Under the pieces are notes generated by a model. The model had not been told where the DNA came from. It saw only the letters and a program-made list of their open reading frames with translations, and did not search any database. DNA of 64,000 bases, taken from contig CAVYXZ010000016.1 in the NCBI GenBank assembly GCA_963772595.1, positions 620,001 to 684,000 on the forward strand. Direction: 5' to 3'. The first letter of the stretch is position 1. Each line of letters begins with the position of its first letter. This stretch comes from CAVYXZ01 sp963772595 (GTDB taxonomy: Bacteria; Chloroflexota; Anaerolineae; Aggregatilineales; Phototrophicaceae). Of this stretch, positions 1-9,059 are shown in pieces. The position numbers and the translations under genes were made by a program.

Positions 1-1040
1 TAATTGGCCTCAACGGCGCTGTTGCCGATGCCGAAATACTCAGCATGGCGGTAACAGGTCTGGAAGCACAGCAAATCGCTGACTGGCGCTTGATCCTCGG
101 CCATGCAGGATTGACCCGCAGTCTGCTGGCACGCTTCCAATTGGACAGCCGGACAAAGCGCTTCCTGCTGCATCACATTGCGGTACTTCAACAGCAGGGC
201 AAAGCATACGTACTGGACCAGTTTGACCGCAGTGTTCTGGGGACCAGCCTGCCGCAGGACGGCGCAGATAATCTAACGGCCCTGGACACCGAGCAAATGC
301 TCCAGGCCGTGCTAGATGGTACCGAACGCGGCATGACGCTGGGCGGACGCACCCGGCAGGACATCGCCCGACGCCTGCTGCAAAAACGCCAGCGATTGAC
401 TGAACGGGATCAGGTAATCGCCGCGCTGGACTTTCTGGAACGCTACTGCGCCATCAATGCTGAGGCCACCGAAGCGCTGGACGCTCTCGCCGGATTCGTA
501 GCTGGTGACGATCAGGCACAGACATTATTCAAGTCCTGGCGCGACACGATCCAACTCCTGGAAGTTTGCGGCATCAACCTAAAACAGGTCACTATTCAGC
601 CTTATCTGGCGCGCAACTGGGAATACTATACCGGTATCGTCTTCGAGTTATACGCCGGGGACAGGCTCGATCTCGGCGGTGGCGGGCGTTACGACGAATT
701 GGTCTCGCTGATCGGCGGTCAGGCCTCAGTCCCTGCGGTCGGCTTTGCCTACAACGTCGACCAGCTATTGCACTGCATTGCTGAACCGGATGTGGCTGAA
801 GTGAATCCCCTGTCGATTGCACTGGACGGCTCAAATTTGCAGGCAGCCGTAAGGCTCGCTCAGCGGCTGCGCGCCCAGAACATCCCGGTTGTACTGCGGA
901 CGGCAGCGGAAGTGACACCCGACACAGCGATCCTCACGGTCACAGCCAAGGGCGACTCCACCTTTAAGGGAACATCCTTCCGTGCAGATGGCTTTGACGC
1001 TTTAGCAGCAGCGATCAGGCAGGCAAACAATGACGACTAG
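1..1040 (+). CDS. hisZ: ATP phosphoribosyltransferase regulatory subunit HisZ (5' end outside the window)
   Basis: HisZ is a catalytically inactive relative of histidyl-tRNA synthetase that activates HisG in the first step of histidine synthesis. The frame is already open at base 3, ahead of the first ATG at 45, and reads family-like sequence (NGAVADAEILS), so the start lies upstream of the window. A class II synthetase-like core is visible near the C-terminus: the stretch ARNWEYYTGIVFELY, the glycine-rich LGGGGRYDELV, and VGFAYNVDQLL. There is no anticodon-binding domain of full HisRS. The stop overlaps the hisG start by 11 bases, which indicates translational coupling. The family call is firm; only the N-terminus is missing. 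Confidence 0.9.
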   Translation, partial: IGLNGAVADAEILSMAVTGLEAQQIADWRLILGHAGLTRSLLARFQLDSRTKRFLLHHIAVLQQQGKAYVLDQFDRSVLGTSLPQDGADNLTALDTEQMLQAVLDGTERGMTLGGRTRQDIARRLLQKRQRLTERDQVIAALDFLERYCAINAEATEALDALAGFVAGDDQAQTLFKSWRDTIQLLEVCGINLKQVTIQPYLARNWEYYTGIVFELYAGDRLDLGGGGRYDELVSLIGGQASVPAVGFAYNVDQLLHCIAEPDVAEVNPLSIALDGSNLQAAVRLAQRLRAQNIPVVLRTAAEVTPDTAILTVTAKGDSTFKGTSFRADGFDALAAAIRQANNDD

Positions 1041-2034
1041 CCGCATAACTCTGGCACTGCCCAGCAAAGGTGTGCTGGCTGACCCGACTCTGGCTTTCTT
1101 GCAAAACTGCGGCCTCTCAGTGCATAAGCCTAACCCCCGGCAGTATACGGGTACGCTGCCAGCCATTCAGGGTCTCGACGTGTTGTTTCAACGGGCGCGC
1201 GATGTCGTCTATAAAGTGGCGGATGGAACTGTGCATCTGGGAATTGCGGGCCTGGACCTCGTGTACGAGCACCAGAACGACAACATCATTGTGATTCATG
1301 ACCACCTCGGTTTTGGACACTGCAAACTGGCGGTGGCCGTCCCGGAAGCCTGGGTTGATGTGCAGAATATGACCGATCTGGCCGAAGTGGCGCTGGATTT
1401 ACGCCAGTATCACCAGCGCAACCTGCGTGTGGCGACAACCTTTACCCAGCTTGCGCGCCGCTACCTGCACAGCCAGGGCATCCACCACTTCACGCTGGTT
1501 CAGGCCGAAGGTGCGATAGAAGCCGCCCCCACGTTAGGTTATGCCGATATCATCGTGGATCTGGTCCAAACCGGGACTACGCTGCGCGAGAACCACCTGC
1601 GGGCACTGGACGATGGCGTCATTGTCGAGTCACAGGCCTGCCTGATCGGCAACCGCCAATTACTCAAAGCCGATCCTCAGAATCTCAATATGCTGCGTGA
1701 ACTACTGGAGTATATCGACGCCGCGCTGCAAGGCCGCCGTTACTATCAGCTAACCGCCAACATTCAGGGAGCCGATGCGGAGGAAATCGCGCAGAAGATT
1801 GCGACGAACCCGCTGACACGCGGCCTGCAAGGGCCAACGCTTTCACCCATTTACGGCGTCAACGGCGGCCAGCAGTGGTACACGCTGACGATTATCGTGG
1901 CCGGCGACCGTCTGCTCAAGGCAGTGGAGTACCTGCGCACGGTTGGCGGCACTCAGACCAGCGCTGTGCCGATCCGCTACGTGTTTCTTGAAGAGTCACC
2001 CACTTTTGCGCGGCTCCTGGAGGCCCTCGCCTAA
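1030..2034 (+). CDS. hisG: ATP phosphoribosyltransferase HisG, long form with C-terminal ACT-like domain
   Basis: HisG condenses ATP with PRPP to open the histidine pathway. The catalytic part (about residues 1-225) begins with ITLALPSKG and carries the PRPP-loop-like DLVQTGTTLRENHL. From about residue 240 there is an extra segment (YYQLTANI, GPTLSPIYG, VEYLRTVGG, VPIRYVF) matching the C-terminal ACT-like histidine-binding domain of long-form HisG. At 334 residues it is longer than the short form (about 210) and the usual long form (about 290-300). Long-form HisG normally works without HisZ, yet hisZ overlaps this gene by 11 bases. The tail overlaps the opposite-strand kinase gene by about 40 bases. 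Confidence 0.93.
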   Translation: MTTSRITLALPSKGVLADPTLAFLQNCGLSVHKPNPRQYTGTLPAIQGLDVLFQRARDVVYKVADGTVHLGIAGLDLVYEHQNDNIIVIHDHLGFGHCKLAVAVPEAWVDVQNMTDLAEVALDLRQYHQRNLRVATTFTQLARRYLHSQGIHHFTLVQAEGAIEAAPTLGYADIIVDLVQTGTTLRENHLRALDDGVIVESQACLIGNRQLLKADPQNLNMLRELLEYIDAALQGRRYYQLTANIQGADAEEIAQKIATNPLTRGLQGPTLSPIYGVNGGQQWYTLTIIVAGDRLLKAVEYLRTVGGTQTSAVPIRYVFLEESPTFARLLEALA

Positions 2035-3285
2035 CTGGACTGCCAGCGAATCGAGCGTTTCATCGAGCAGGCTGCGCTGCCCCTGGCTTTCCGCGCCCAT
2101 TTCGACCGCAAAAGCCAATCCCAGCAGGCTGATTTCCGGCGGAAACTTCGCCGGGTCCGCCAGATTCATCGTCAGGAAGGGGCAGCAAAACAGTGCCGCT
2201 TTGAGATAGTCACGCCAGTCTTCCCTCAGCCAGCCGCGTCCTTCGAGTCGCGCAGGGTCGGCAGCAGTACACGCTGAACTTTGCTGTTCCAGAACATCTC
2301 ACGCACGGACGGCAGGCGGTAGTTATGCGTCACCTGCCAGTCATCGCCCTCACGCCGCAGCGAGATTTCCAGGCTGGCGGCGATCTCCTGCGGGAAGTAC
2401 ATCCACATGGCAAAGACGTTATGAAACAGCGGCTTGGTCAGGTCCAGCAATGGATGATGTTGTCCGGCAAAGGCTGGATCAAAGTACAGCATGCGCTGCT
2501 TCGCCCGCTGGAAGAAGACATTGCCGTTATGCGCGTCACCATGACCTACAATGGCCGGTCCCGCCTGCAGCCGGGTCGAGCAAACGGATCGCCCGCTGGA
2601 TTAGATCGTCCAATGTCTCCGCATAATGCTGCCCATTGATCGTCCACTGCGCCTGTCGCACCTGAGTCATGGGCAGACTTCCATCGGGCAGCGCGATCTG
2701 AACAGTGTTGTCGCCTGCGTCACCCGGCAGCGGCCCGTAGAAGCGCGCCAGCCGCCCACCCGTGAGCCGATGGTAAAACAACTGGTGAACCTTTGCTTCT
2801 GCCGCTTCATCTGCTGACTGCCACGCCATCGTTGCCCGGTAGCGCGCCAACAGTGTCTGATCGGCTAGGTTCTGCGCTTGCTTGAGGTCGCCAAAGGCAT
2901 CCGACTCGCCCTGCTCGATGGCCCAGGCCACGTCAAAGACCGAGGGATCCTCGATCAGCTCATAGATCAGAAGCTGTTTGCCCCATTCGGTCGAGCTATA
3001 GACCGGTTTGATAATCTCATAGCCCGAGTTCGCCAGCGTGGTCGTGTTGTAGTATTCGCCAATGACACTGTCCGGCTCGGTATGCGTCTTAAAGAACAGC
3101 CGCTGGCCGTCTGCCAGGGTCAGGAAGCCGTTGAAGGAATTGAGTGAGACCGCCAGCGGGCGCAGTTCGACGGCCACCACGTCCAGCGCGAACATCTCGC
3201 GGATGAGGTCAATCAGCAGCGCTTCGGCCTGCGCTTTATCGCTGTATTGCAGCGCCTGAATCTGCTGGAGCACATCGTCCGTCAT
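1996..3285 (-). CDS. APH/choline-kinase-family phosphotransferase, interrupted by two frameshifts
   Basis: Three reading-frame pieces together make one protein of about 430 residues. The first piece (3285 to about 2560) begins MTDDVLQQIQAL and has a kinase N-lobe-like region with QRLFFKTH. A surplus base near 2560 moves the frame into VGHGDAHNGNVFF, the HGDxHxxN catalytic loop of aminoglycoside/choline kinases, followed by YFDPAF as the metal-binding segment. A second shift near 2235-2260 returns to the first frame, which runs to a stop at 1996-1998 inside the hisG tail on the other strand. The start overlaps the hisD stop (ATGA). The substrate is unknown. The conserved active site across both frames suggests sequence error or very recent inactivation. 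Confidence 0.75.
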
Positions 3286-4596
3286 AATCCGAGCAGTTCA
3301 TTGCGCTTGCGAATCGCCAATGCGTGCGCCGGGAAGCCCTCGTAATCAGCCAGTGTCGCAGTGACCGGACCCAGGCGCTGGTAGCCTTCACGCGAGAGGT
3401 AGCCCACGCCACTGCGTTTCAGAAAGTCCCACACGCTGACCGAGGAGAAGCTGCGCGCGAAGCCGCCGGTCGGCAGAATGGCGTTCAGGCCCAGGCAGTA
3501 ATTTGCGGTCGGGATAGGCGTCAGCGGCCCCAGCAAGATTTCCCCGGCGTTCTTGATCTTGTTCAGCGTTACGAAGGGGTCCTCCGTCAGCACTTCCAGA
3601 TGCTCCGGCGCATAATCATTAACGAAAGCAATCGATTCTTCCAGGCTGCTCGTCAGCATAATGCCGCCGTAATTGGACAGCACCTGATTAACCCATTCGC
3701 GCCGCCAGTCCGGGAGCTGCGCGATATATTCCGGCAGCACTGCTTTGACTTCGCCAGCCAGCGAGGCGCTGTGCGTGACCAGAGTCGCCGCCGAATCGGG
3801 GCCATGCTCGGCCTCGACCAGCAAATCTAGCGCGGCCAGGCGTGGATTGGCGAATTCATCCGCCAGAATGATCAACTCGCTGGGTCCTGCCGGGAGTCCA
3901 ACGTCCAGCATTCCGGTAAGCAGATGCTTGGCTGCCGTCGTGTAGGCGCTGCCCGGCCCGACGATTTTCTCGACTTTCTGCACTGATTCCGTGCCATAGG
4001 CCAACGCCGCCATCGCCTGAATTCCGCCCAGGGCGTAGACCTCATCCACACCGCAAATCTCGGCGGCCACCAATGATGCCGCATCAGGCTTGCCGGTCTC
4101 CATTGACGGTGGGGTGACGACCGCGACCCGACCCACACCGGCGACCTTCGCCGGAATCGCAAGCATCAGCATCACCGAGGGAAAAGTCCCTTTGCGGCCC
4201 GGCACCGAAAGACCGACGCTGGTCACAGGGGAAACCTTCTCCCCGGCCATGACGCCCGGCTGAACCTCCATAAACCACATTGGTTCGGGCATTTGCTCTT
4301 CGTGGAAGCGCCGGATATTGGTATAGGCCTGCTCAATCGCGTCGATGACCTCTGTGCTCAGCGAAGCGCGCGCTTCGGCGAAATCTTCCGGCGTGGCGCG
4401 CAGATTTTCGGCCTCGAAAGGATAAGAATCGAACTCACGCGCATAGGCGATCAGTGCTGCAGTCGCCTTCGTTACGAATCCGGTCAATCACCTGCTGTGC
4501 CAGCGGTAGAATATCACGAATGTCGGTCTCTGCCCGGCGCATAATTTTGGCGCGTTCACCGGCGCTGAGATTCGCCAGTACTCTGGATTGAATCAC
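3282..4596 (-). CDS. hisD: Histidinol dehydrogenase HisD, one frameshift near 4461
   Basis: HisD oxidises L-histidinol to histidine in two NAD-dependent steps (zinc enzyme). The main frame, to 4487, has family sequence such as GPGSAYTTAAKHLL, AGPSELIILAD, EAEHGPDSAATLVT and PTGGFARSFSSVS. It lacks the first ~40 family residues. These are found in the adjacent frame from a GTG at 4596 (VIQSRVLANLSAGERAKIM, ending VIDRIRNEGD). Removing one base near 4461 joins them as RNEGDAALIAYAREFD, giving about 437 residues, normal for HisD. The GTG overlaps the sqdB stop by 4 bases (GTGA), and the stop overlaps the following kinase start. The gene is separated from hisZG and lies in a mixed biosynthetic operon. 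Confidence 0.92.
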
Positions 4597-5798
4597 GCTG
4601 TATCTCCCCCATTGTCTGAGATAATTTGAGATCGGTGGCGGTCGCCTGCCCAGCGAATATCCGGGATCAAGACCTGACTGAGCGCGCGAATGCGGTCCGC
4701 GTGCGTCATGAGGTCGCCCAGCATCATCTGGACTTCGGTCGCCACGTCATGGGCCGGTCGGTAACCTAAAGCGACCAGCCGTTCGCGGTCAGGATTATAG
4801 TAGTGCGATTCCGCTTCCTGACGCGGGTTTTCGTAATGTTGAATTGCCACGTCCAGGCCGCAGGACTCGCCTACCTGCTGCACGATCGTGGCTAATTCAT
4901 CAACTGCATAACACTCTTGAAATTGGTTGAAAACGCGGTATTCGCCCGGCTCCGGCGGATTCTCGATGACCAGTGTCAGACACTGCATCGAATCACGCAG
5001 CGGCAGGAAACCGCGCTTCTGCGCGCCTACACCGTAAAGCGTCAGAGGGTGCCCGATGACGGCTTGACAGCAGAAGCGGTTGATCACCGTTCCGAAACAC
5101 TGATCGAAATCCACGCGGGTTCTCAGACGCGGATCGTCAACCTCTGCGTCAATCTGAGTCCCAAATACCACACCTTGCATAATGTCAGTTGAGCGCAGGC
5201 CCCAAGTCTTGCAGGCGAACATGGTATTATGCGAATCGTGAACCTTGCTCAGGTGGTAGAAGCTGCCCGCCTGACGTGGAAAGGGCAGGCGGTCCTTGCG
5301 CCCCCGGAACTCGACCTCGAAGAAGCCTTCGGGTATATCGACATCCGGCGTGCCGTACTCCCCCATCGTGCCCAGCTTAACCAGATGGGCCGCCGGGCAG
5401 ACGTCTTTCATCGCCCACAACATGTTCAAGTTGCCGATGACGTTGTTCTGCTGGGTAAAGGCGGTGTGCGCCGGGTCAATCATTGAGTAGGCTGCCGACG
5501 GCATTTCGCCCAGGTGAACAATCGCGTCGGGCTGGAATTCAGTCAAAGCCTCGCGCAGGGCCGCATAATCCAGCAGATTCAACAGGTAGAAATCCAGCAC
5601 AGCGCCATAGCGCTCCTGAAAAGCGGCCAGACGCGCGTCCATGTCGTGGATAGGGATAGCGCTGCTGCCACCAACCTCCGCCACCCACTGCCGCCGCAGA
5701 AAGACATCGGCACCGCCGACGATGTGCCCTTTCGACGCTAGATGATTCGCCAGGGACCAGCCCAGGTAGCCATCGACCCCGGCAATGAATATCCTCAT
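4593..5798 (-). CDS. sqdB: UDP-sulfoquinovose synthase (SQD1/SqdB family)
   Basis: The family converts UDP-glucose plus sulfite to UDP-sulfoquinovose, the head-group donor of sulfolipid SQDG. The protein (401 residues) is an extended SDR: Rossmann motif GVDGYLG at 7-13, the SQD1-specific stretch KLGTMGEYGTP at 141-151 (Thr144, Glu147), and the catalytic pair Tyr181/Lys185 in YHLSKVHDSH. Other SQD1-like segments are SMIDPAHTAFTQQNNVIG, VFNQF and HYYNP. Length and motif order match plant and cyanobacterial SQD1 rather than generic epimerases. The start overlaps the glycosyltransferase stop (ATGA) and the end overlaps hisD. The partner glycosyltransferase upstream may use the product, which is inference. 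Confidence 0.9.
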   Translation of the reverse strand: MRIFIAGVDGYLGWSLANHLASKGHIVGGADVFLRRQWVAEVGGSSAIPIHDMDARLAAFQERYGAVLDFYLLNLLDYAALREALTEFQPDAIVHLGEMPSAAYSMIDPAHTAFTQQNNVIGNLNMLWAMKDVCPAAHLVKLGTMGEYGTPDVDIPEGFFEVEFRGRKDRLPFPRQAGSFYHLSKVHDSHNTMFACKTWGLRSTDIMQGVVFGTQIDAEVDDPRLRTRVDFDQCFGTVINRFCCQAVIGHPLTLYGVGAQKRGFLPLRDSMQCLTLVIENPPEPGEYRVFNQFQECYAVDELATIVQQVGESCGLDVAIQHYENPRQEAESHYYNPDRERLVALGYRPAHDVATEVQMMLGDLMTHADRIRALSQVLIPDIRWAGDRHRSQIISDNGGDTA

Positions 5799-6952
5799 GC
5801 GCTCGCTTCCCTCAACACGTCGTCATACAGGGCGATCAGCTTACGTTCTTCCGTTTCCCAGCTCAGTTCCGCCTGCGCACGCCGGACGTTGGCCTGCATT
5901 CGCGCCAGCATGGCCGGTTCCAGCAGCTTGCCCACCGCGTCCGCAATCGAATGTGGGTCGCCTGGGTCACAAACCAGTCCCATGTCATACTGTTCAACGA
6001 GCCGCTTGACTTCAGGAATCGGACTGACAAGCAGCGGCAGCCCTGCGGCGACCGCCTCAAAGAATTTGTTCGGCAACGCATAGTGATAGCTCTGGTAATC
6101 GCCCGTGATGAGTACCGCACTCAAGGTCGCCTGCCGCAGCGTACTGACCATCTGCTCCGTCCGAATGACACCCAGCGTGACGAGCCGTTCGGCGACACCG
6201 CGCTCGGTGGCTCGTGCCTTCAGGCTGGCTTCCAGGGCACCGCCGCCGACCAATACCAGCCCCACCGAGTCCGGCAGCAGCGCCAGCGCATCCACCAGTT
6301 CTTCGAGATGGCGGCCCGCGCTTAACCAACCGCTGTGGGCAATCATATGGGCAGATGGAGCTTCGAATGCAACCGGAGAATCGCCATCGTCCCGTAGATC
6401 GACTGCATTGCGCAGGATCAGCGGTGCATTGACGCCATAGGTCCTGACCAGATACTCGCCGCAGCCATCCGACACGGTGATAATCCGCCGTGCATGATGC
6501 GCCAGCACACGTTCTAGTGGTCGCAGCAGCCAGGCAAGCCGCTTCGTAATCGGCGGCAGCGGACGCTCGAAGAACAATTCATGGGTATCGTAGATCACTG
6601 GACGCCGCCAGATCCCCGCCAGGGCCACCACCACCAGCCCCAAGAAATCGTGCGCGTGATAGGCGCGAGCATTGACCTGCCGCAGCAGCCGCGCCGCGCG
6701 TATATACGCTTCGATTGTGCGGAGAATTTGTCCAGGTTTGCCAGATATGCGATCACGCCCTAAACGGGCAATAATACGCTGAATCCTGAAACCAGCGACC
6801 GTTTCTTTGCCTGCTGGCACAGGCCCACTGCGAGACATCCCGACAACCACAACGCTCCATCCCTGCGCCGCGAGACTGGCCGCTTCCTTACGCACGCGCG
6901 GATCTCGCTGCACATCGTTATCTACGATCATGCAGATGTCGATACGGTCCAT
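5795..6952 (-). CDS. GT4-type glycosyltransferase
   Basis: A 385-residue GT-B enzyme of the GT4 type, cytosolic or membrane-associated, transferring a sugar from a nucleotide donor. The N-terminus reads MIVDNDVQRDPRVRKEAASL, typical of polysaccharide or lipid glycosyltransferases. The C-terminal donor domain has YALPNKFFEAVAAGLPLLVSPI, with the family Glu in KFFEA. It lies 7 bases after asd and overlaps sqdB by 4 bases, so it is co-transcribed with UDP-sulfoquinovose synthase. That makes it a candidate user of UDP-sulfoquinovose, although its N-terminus does not resemble cyanobacterial SqdX, and the substrate cannot be assigned. Confidence 0.8.
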   Translation of the reverse strand: MDRIDICMIVDNDVQRDPRVRKEAASLAAQGWSVVVVGMSRSGPVPAGKETVAGFRIQRIIARLGRDRISGKPGQILRTIEAYIRAARLLRQVNARAYHAHDFLGLVVVALAGIWRRPVIYDTHELFFERPLPPITKRLAWLLRPLERVLAHHARRIITVSDGCGEYLVRTYGVNAPLILRNAVDLRDDGDSPVAFEAPSAHMIAHSGWLSAGRHLEELVDALALLPDSVGLVLVGGGALEASLKARATERGVAERLVTLGVIRTEQMVSTLRQATLSAVLITGDYQSYHYALPNKFFEAVAAGLPLLVSPIPEVKRLVEQYDMGLVCDPGDPHSIADAVGKLLEPAMLARMQANVRRAQAELSWETEERKLIALYDDVLREASA

Positions 6953-6959
6953 CAGCCTG

Positions 6960-8043
6960 CTACGAAAACATCGCCTGGCGCTCCGGCTGAAAACTCCCCA
7001 GGTAGCCTTTGACGGCCATCAATTCAGCGTTCAATATGCTGGACCCGGCAGCGCCGCGAATGGTATTGTGCGACAGCGCCGCGAATTTATAGCCCAGGAT
7101 CGGGCATTCGCGCAGCCGCCCGATGGAGGTTGTCATGCCCTTGCCTGCGTTACGATCCCGACGGCTCTGCGGGCGGTCGATCTGCCGCAGATATTGAAGC
7201 GGCTGTTCAGGTGCGCTGGGCAGGCTCGGAAACCGGGTCCAGGCCGCGAAAACTCTCCCAGACCTCGATTACTTCGTCAAAGGACGGTGACGACCTTAGC
7301 TCAAGCGATATGCTCACCAGATGCCCGTCGATAACCGGCACCCGGGTGCAGGTCGCGCTGGTTACGGCGTCGAGCGGCTCAACGTGGTCCTCTGCGAGCG
7401 CCCCCAGCATCTTCAGCGCCTCCGTCTCCATTTTGCCTTCATCGCCGCTGACATACGGGATGACATTGTCAAGAATATCCAGCGAGGCGACACCGGGATA
7501 CCCGGCCCCACTGATCGCCTGCTCGCTGACCGTCAGCACCTTACGAATGCCGAACTGCCGCAGCGGAGCCAGCGACATCACCACCGGCATCACGGTACAA
7601 TTGGAATTTGCCACCAGCGCACCGGTCGTCCAGCCGCGACGTTCCCGCTGAATATCGACGAGCGCAATATGCTCGGCGTTGACTTCAGGCAGCAGCAGCG
7701 GCACATCCGAAACCATCCGATTCGCGGAGGCGTTAGTACACACGACATGCCCGGCCTCGGCCAGCTCGAATTCGCGCGGGTTCGCCGCTTCTTTGGGCAG
7801 CGCCGAGAAGATCAGCTGGGCGTCAAAATCATCTTCGAGTGCCTTGACCCGCAGCCCTTGCACCGATTCCGGCGGCCCGCCATCCAACACCCAGTTCACG
7901 ATCTCACCATAGAGATGTCCGGCGCTGCGGCTGGAGCCGATGACCTCAGTGACCTCAAACCAGGGATGATTCTCCAAGAGTTGAATAAAGCGCTGGCCGA
8001 CAGCACCCGTTGCGCCAAGAACGGCGACATTCAGCTTCTGCAT
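6960..8043 (-). CDS. asd: Aspartate-semialdehyde dehydrogenase Asd, one frameshift near 7220-7240
   Basis: Asd reduces aspartyl phosphate to aspartate semialdehyde, feeding Lys/diaminopimelate, Thr and Met synthesis. Visible parts are the NADP-binding LGATGAVGQRF, the catalytic cysteine in ALVANSNCTVMP, the segment EQAISGAGYPG, and SATCTRVPVIDGH. The main frame ends early at 7207. The true C-terminus is in the next frame and runs to a TAG at 6960-6962 (SLPSAPEQPLQYL, DRNAGKGMTTSIGRLR, ALSHNTIRGAAGSSILNAEL). One surplus base around 7220-7240 separates them. The ATG at 8043 is preferred over the TTG at 8058 because a GGGGGAA ribosome site precedes it. It is the second gene of the pheA operon. 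Confidence 0.92.
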
Positions 8044-8080
8044 GGTCTGTTCCCCCAATTAAATGCCGACCTGCTGACGA

Positions 8081-8908
8081 TCATGTTTGACAGCCGGATA
8101 GGATCCCAAGCATCTTAACAAAGGAAGCGTGCTGTAAAAGTCGAGCAAGCGCTTCCTGTATTGGTGGATCCTGCCAGTGGCCTTCGAAGTCGAGGTAAAA
8201 CACTGGTTCCCAGGGACGATTACGGCGTGGACGCGACTCAATCTTCGTCAGGTTGATGTTCCGCGTAGCGAACTCCCCCAGACAGTTGTACAGCGCCGAC
8301 GGCTGGTTGCGCGACGCAAACACCAACGAGGTCTTATTGTACTCAGCGCGCGGCGGTGTGTCATTCCCCAGGACAAAGAAACGCGTGAAATTGTAGTCTA
8401 CGTCCTCGATCTGAGTCTCCAGAACCTCAAGCTTGTAGAGTTCCGCCGCCAGCTCGGTAGCAATTGCGCCGACGTGTGGTTCTGGTGAAGCGGCAAGGTC
8501 CTTCGCCGCACCTGCTGTATCGTACCAGGGGATGCCCTCCAGCCCATTCCGAATAAGAAAGCGCTCGCATTGTGCCAGGGCCTGCGGATGCGACCGCACC
8601 GATTTGAGGTCCGACAGCTTGGTTCCAGGCAGCGCCAGCAGCGCATGGTGAACGTGCAGGATGATCTCAGCCTGGATGCGGAAATCGGAGTCCATGAGCA
8701 GTTCGTAAGCTTTATCGACCGCCCCGGCCAGCGCATTTTCGACAGGCAGCAGGCCGTAGGTAATCGTGTCATTCACATGAATGGCGTTAAATAAATCGGT
8801 GAGAGTTCGACAAGGAACAATATCCACCGTATCGGCAAAATGCTGCCGAATTGCCAGATGCGAATTTGCCCCTTCAATACCCTGAAAAGCGACAACGTGA
8901 CGGCTCAA
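8081..8908 (-). CDS. pheA: Prephenate dehydratase PheA
   Basis: The enzyme decarboxylates and dehydrates prephenate to phenylpyruvate in phenylalanine synthesis. The PDT domain begins VAFQGIEGANSHLA and includes GLLPVENALAGAV, LRSHP-like VRSHPQAL, WYDTAGAAKDLA and the catalytic-region motif NFTRFFVL. A C-terminal ACT domain (about the last 80 residues) has the ESRP allosteric motif in TKIESRPRRNRPWEPVFYLDF, so feedback by phenylalanine is expected. I chose the TTG at 8908 because GGGGAG lies 9 bases ahead and the protein then begins at the usual place. An in-frame ATG at 8953 without a good ribosome site is the alternative. First gene of the six-gene minus-strand operon, divergent from sufR. 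Confidence 0.9.
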   Translation of the reverse strand: MSRHVVAFQGIEGANSHLAIRQHFADTVDIVPCRTLTDLFNAIHVNDTITYGLLPVENALAGAVDKAYELLMDSDFRIQAEIILHVHHALLALPGTKLSDLKSVRSHPQALAQCERFLIRNGLEGIPWYDTAGAAKDLAASPEPHVGAIATELAAELYKLEVLETQIEDVDYNFTRFFVLGNDTPPRAEYNKTSLVFASRNQPSALYNCLGEFATRNINLTKIESRPRRNRPWEPVFYLDFEGHWQDPPIQEALARLLQHASFVKMLGILSGCQT

Positions 8909-8991
8909 AACCCAACGCTCCCCAATAAACAAGTCAGCCGCAAATCGTAACATAGGGGGCGAAGCTGCGTCAACTGCGCCTTGATCCACAT

Positions 8992-9021
8992 TTGACAGAG
9001 ATGGAGCGCTAATGATACAAT
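8992..9021 (+). promoter_or_regulatory. Sigma-70-type promoter for sufR
   Basis: TTGACA (8992-8997) and TACAAT (9016-9021) are separated by 18 bases, about 40 bases before the sufR GTG start. The -10 is preceded by TGA. This is one of the best consensus matches in the window. It lies in the divergent pheA-sufR gap. Confidence 0.7.
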
Positions 9022-9059
9022 TTTTATGATGCCCGTATGAAAAATGTGGGTGAATATCT

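Noticed and set aside
5795..6952. Naming the GT4 enzyme SqdX
   Set aside because: It sits beside sqdB, but its N-terminus does not look like cyanobacterial SqdX, and GT4 members have too many substrates.
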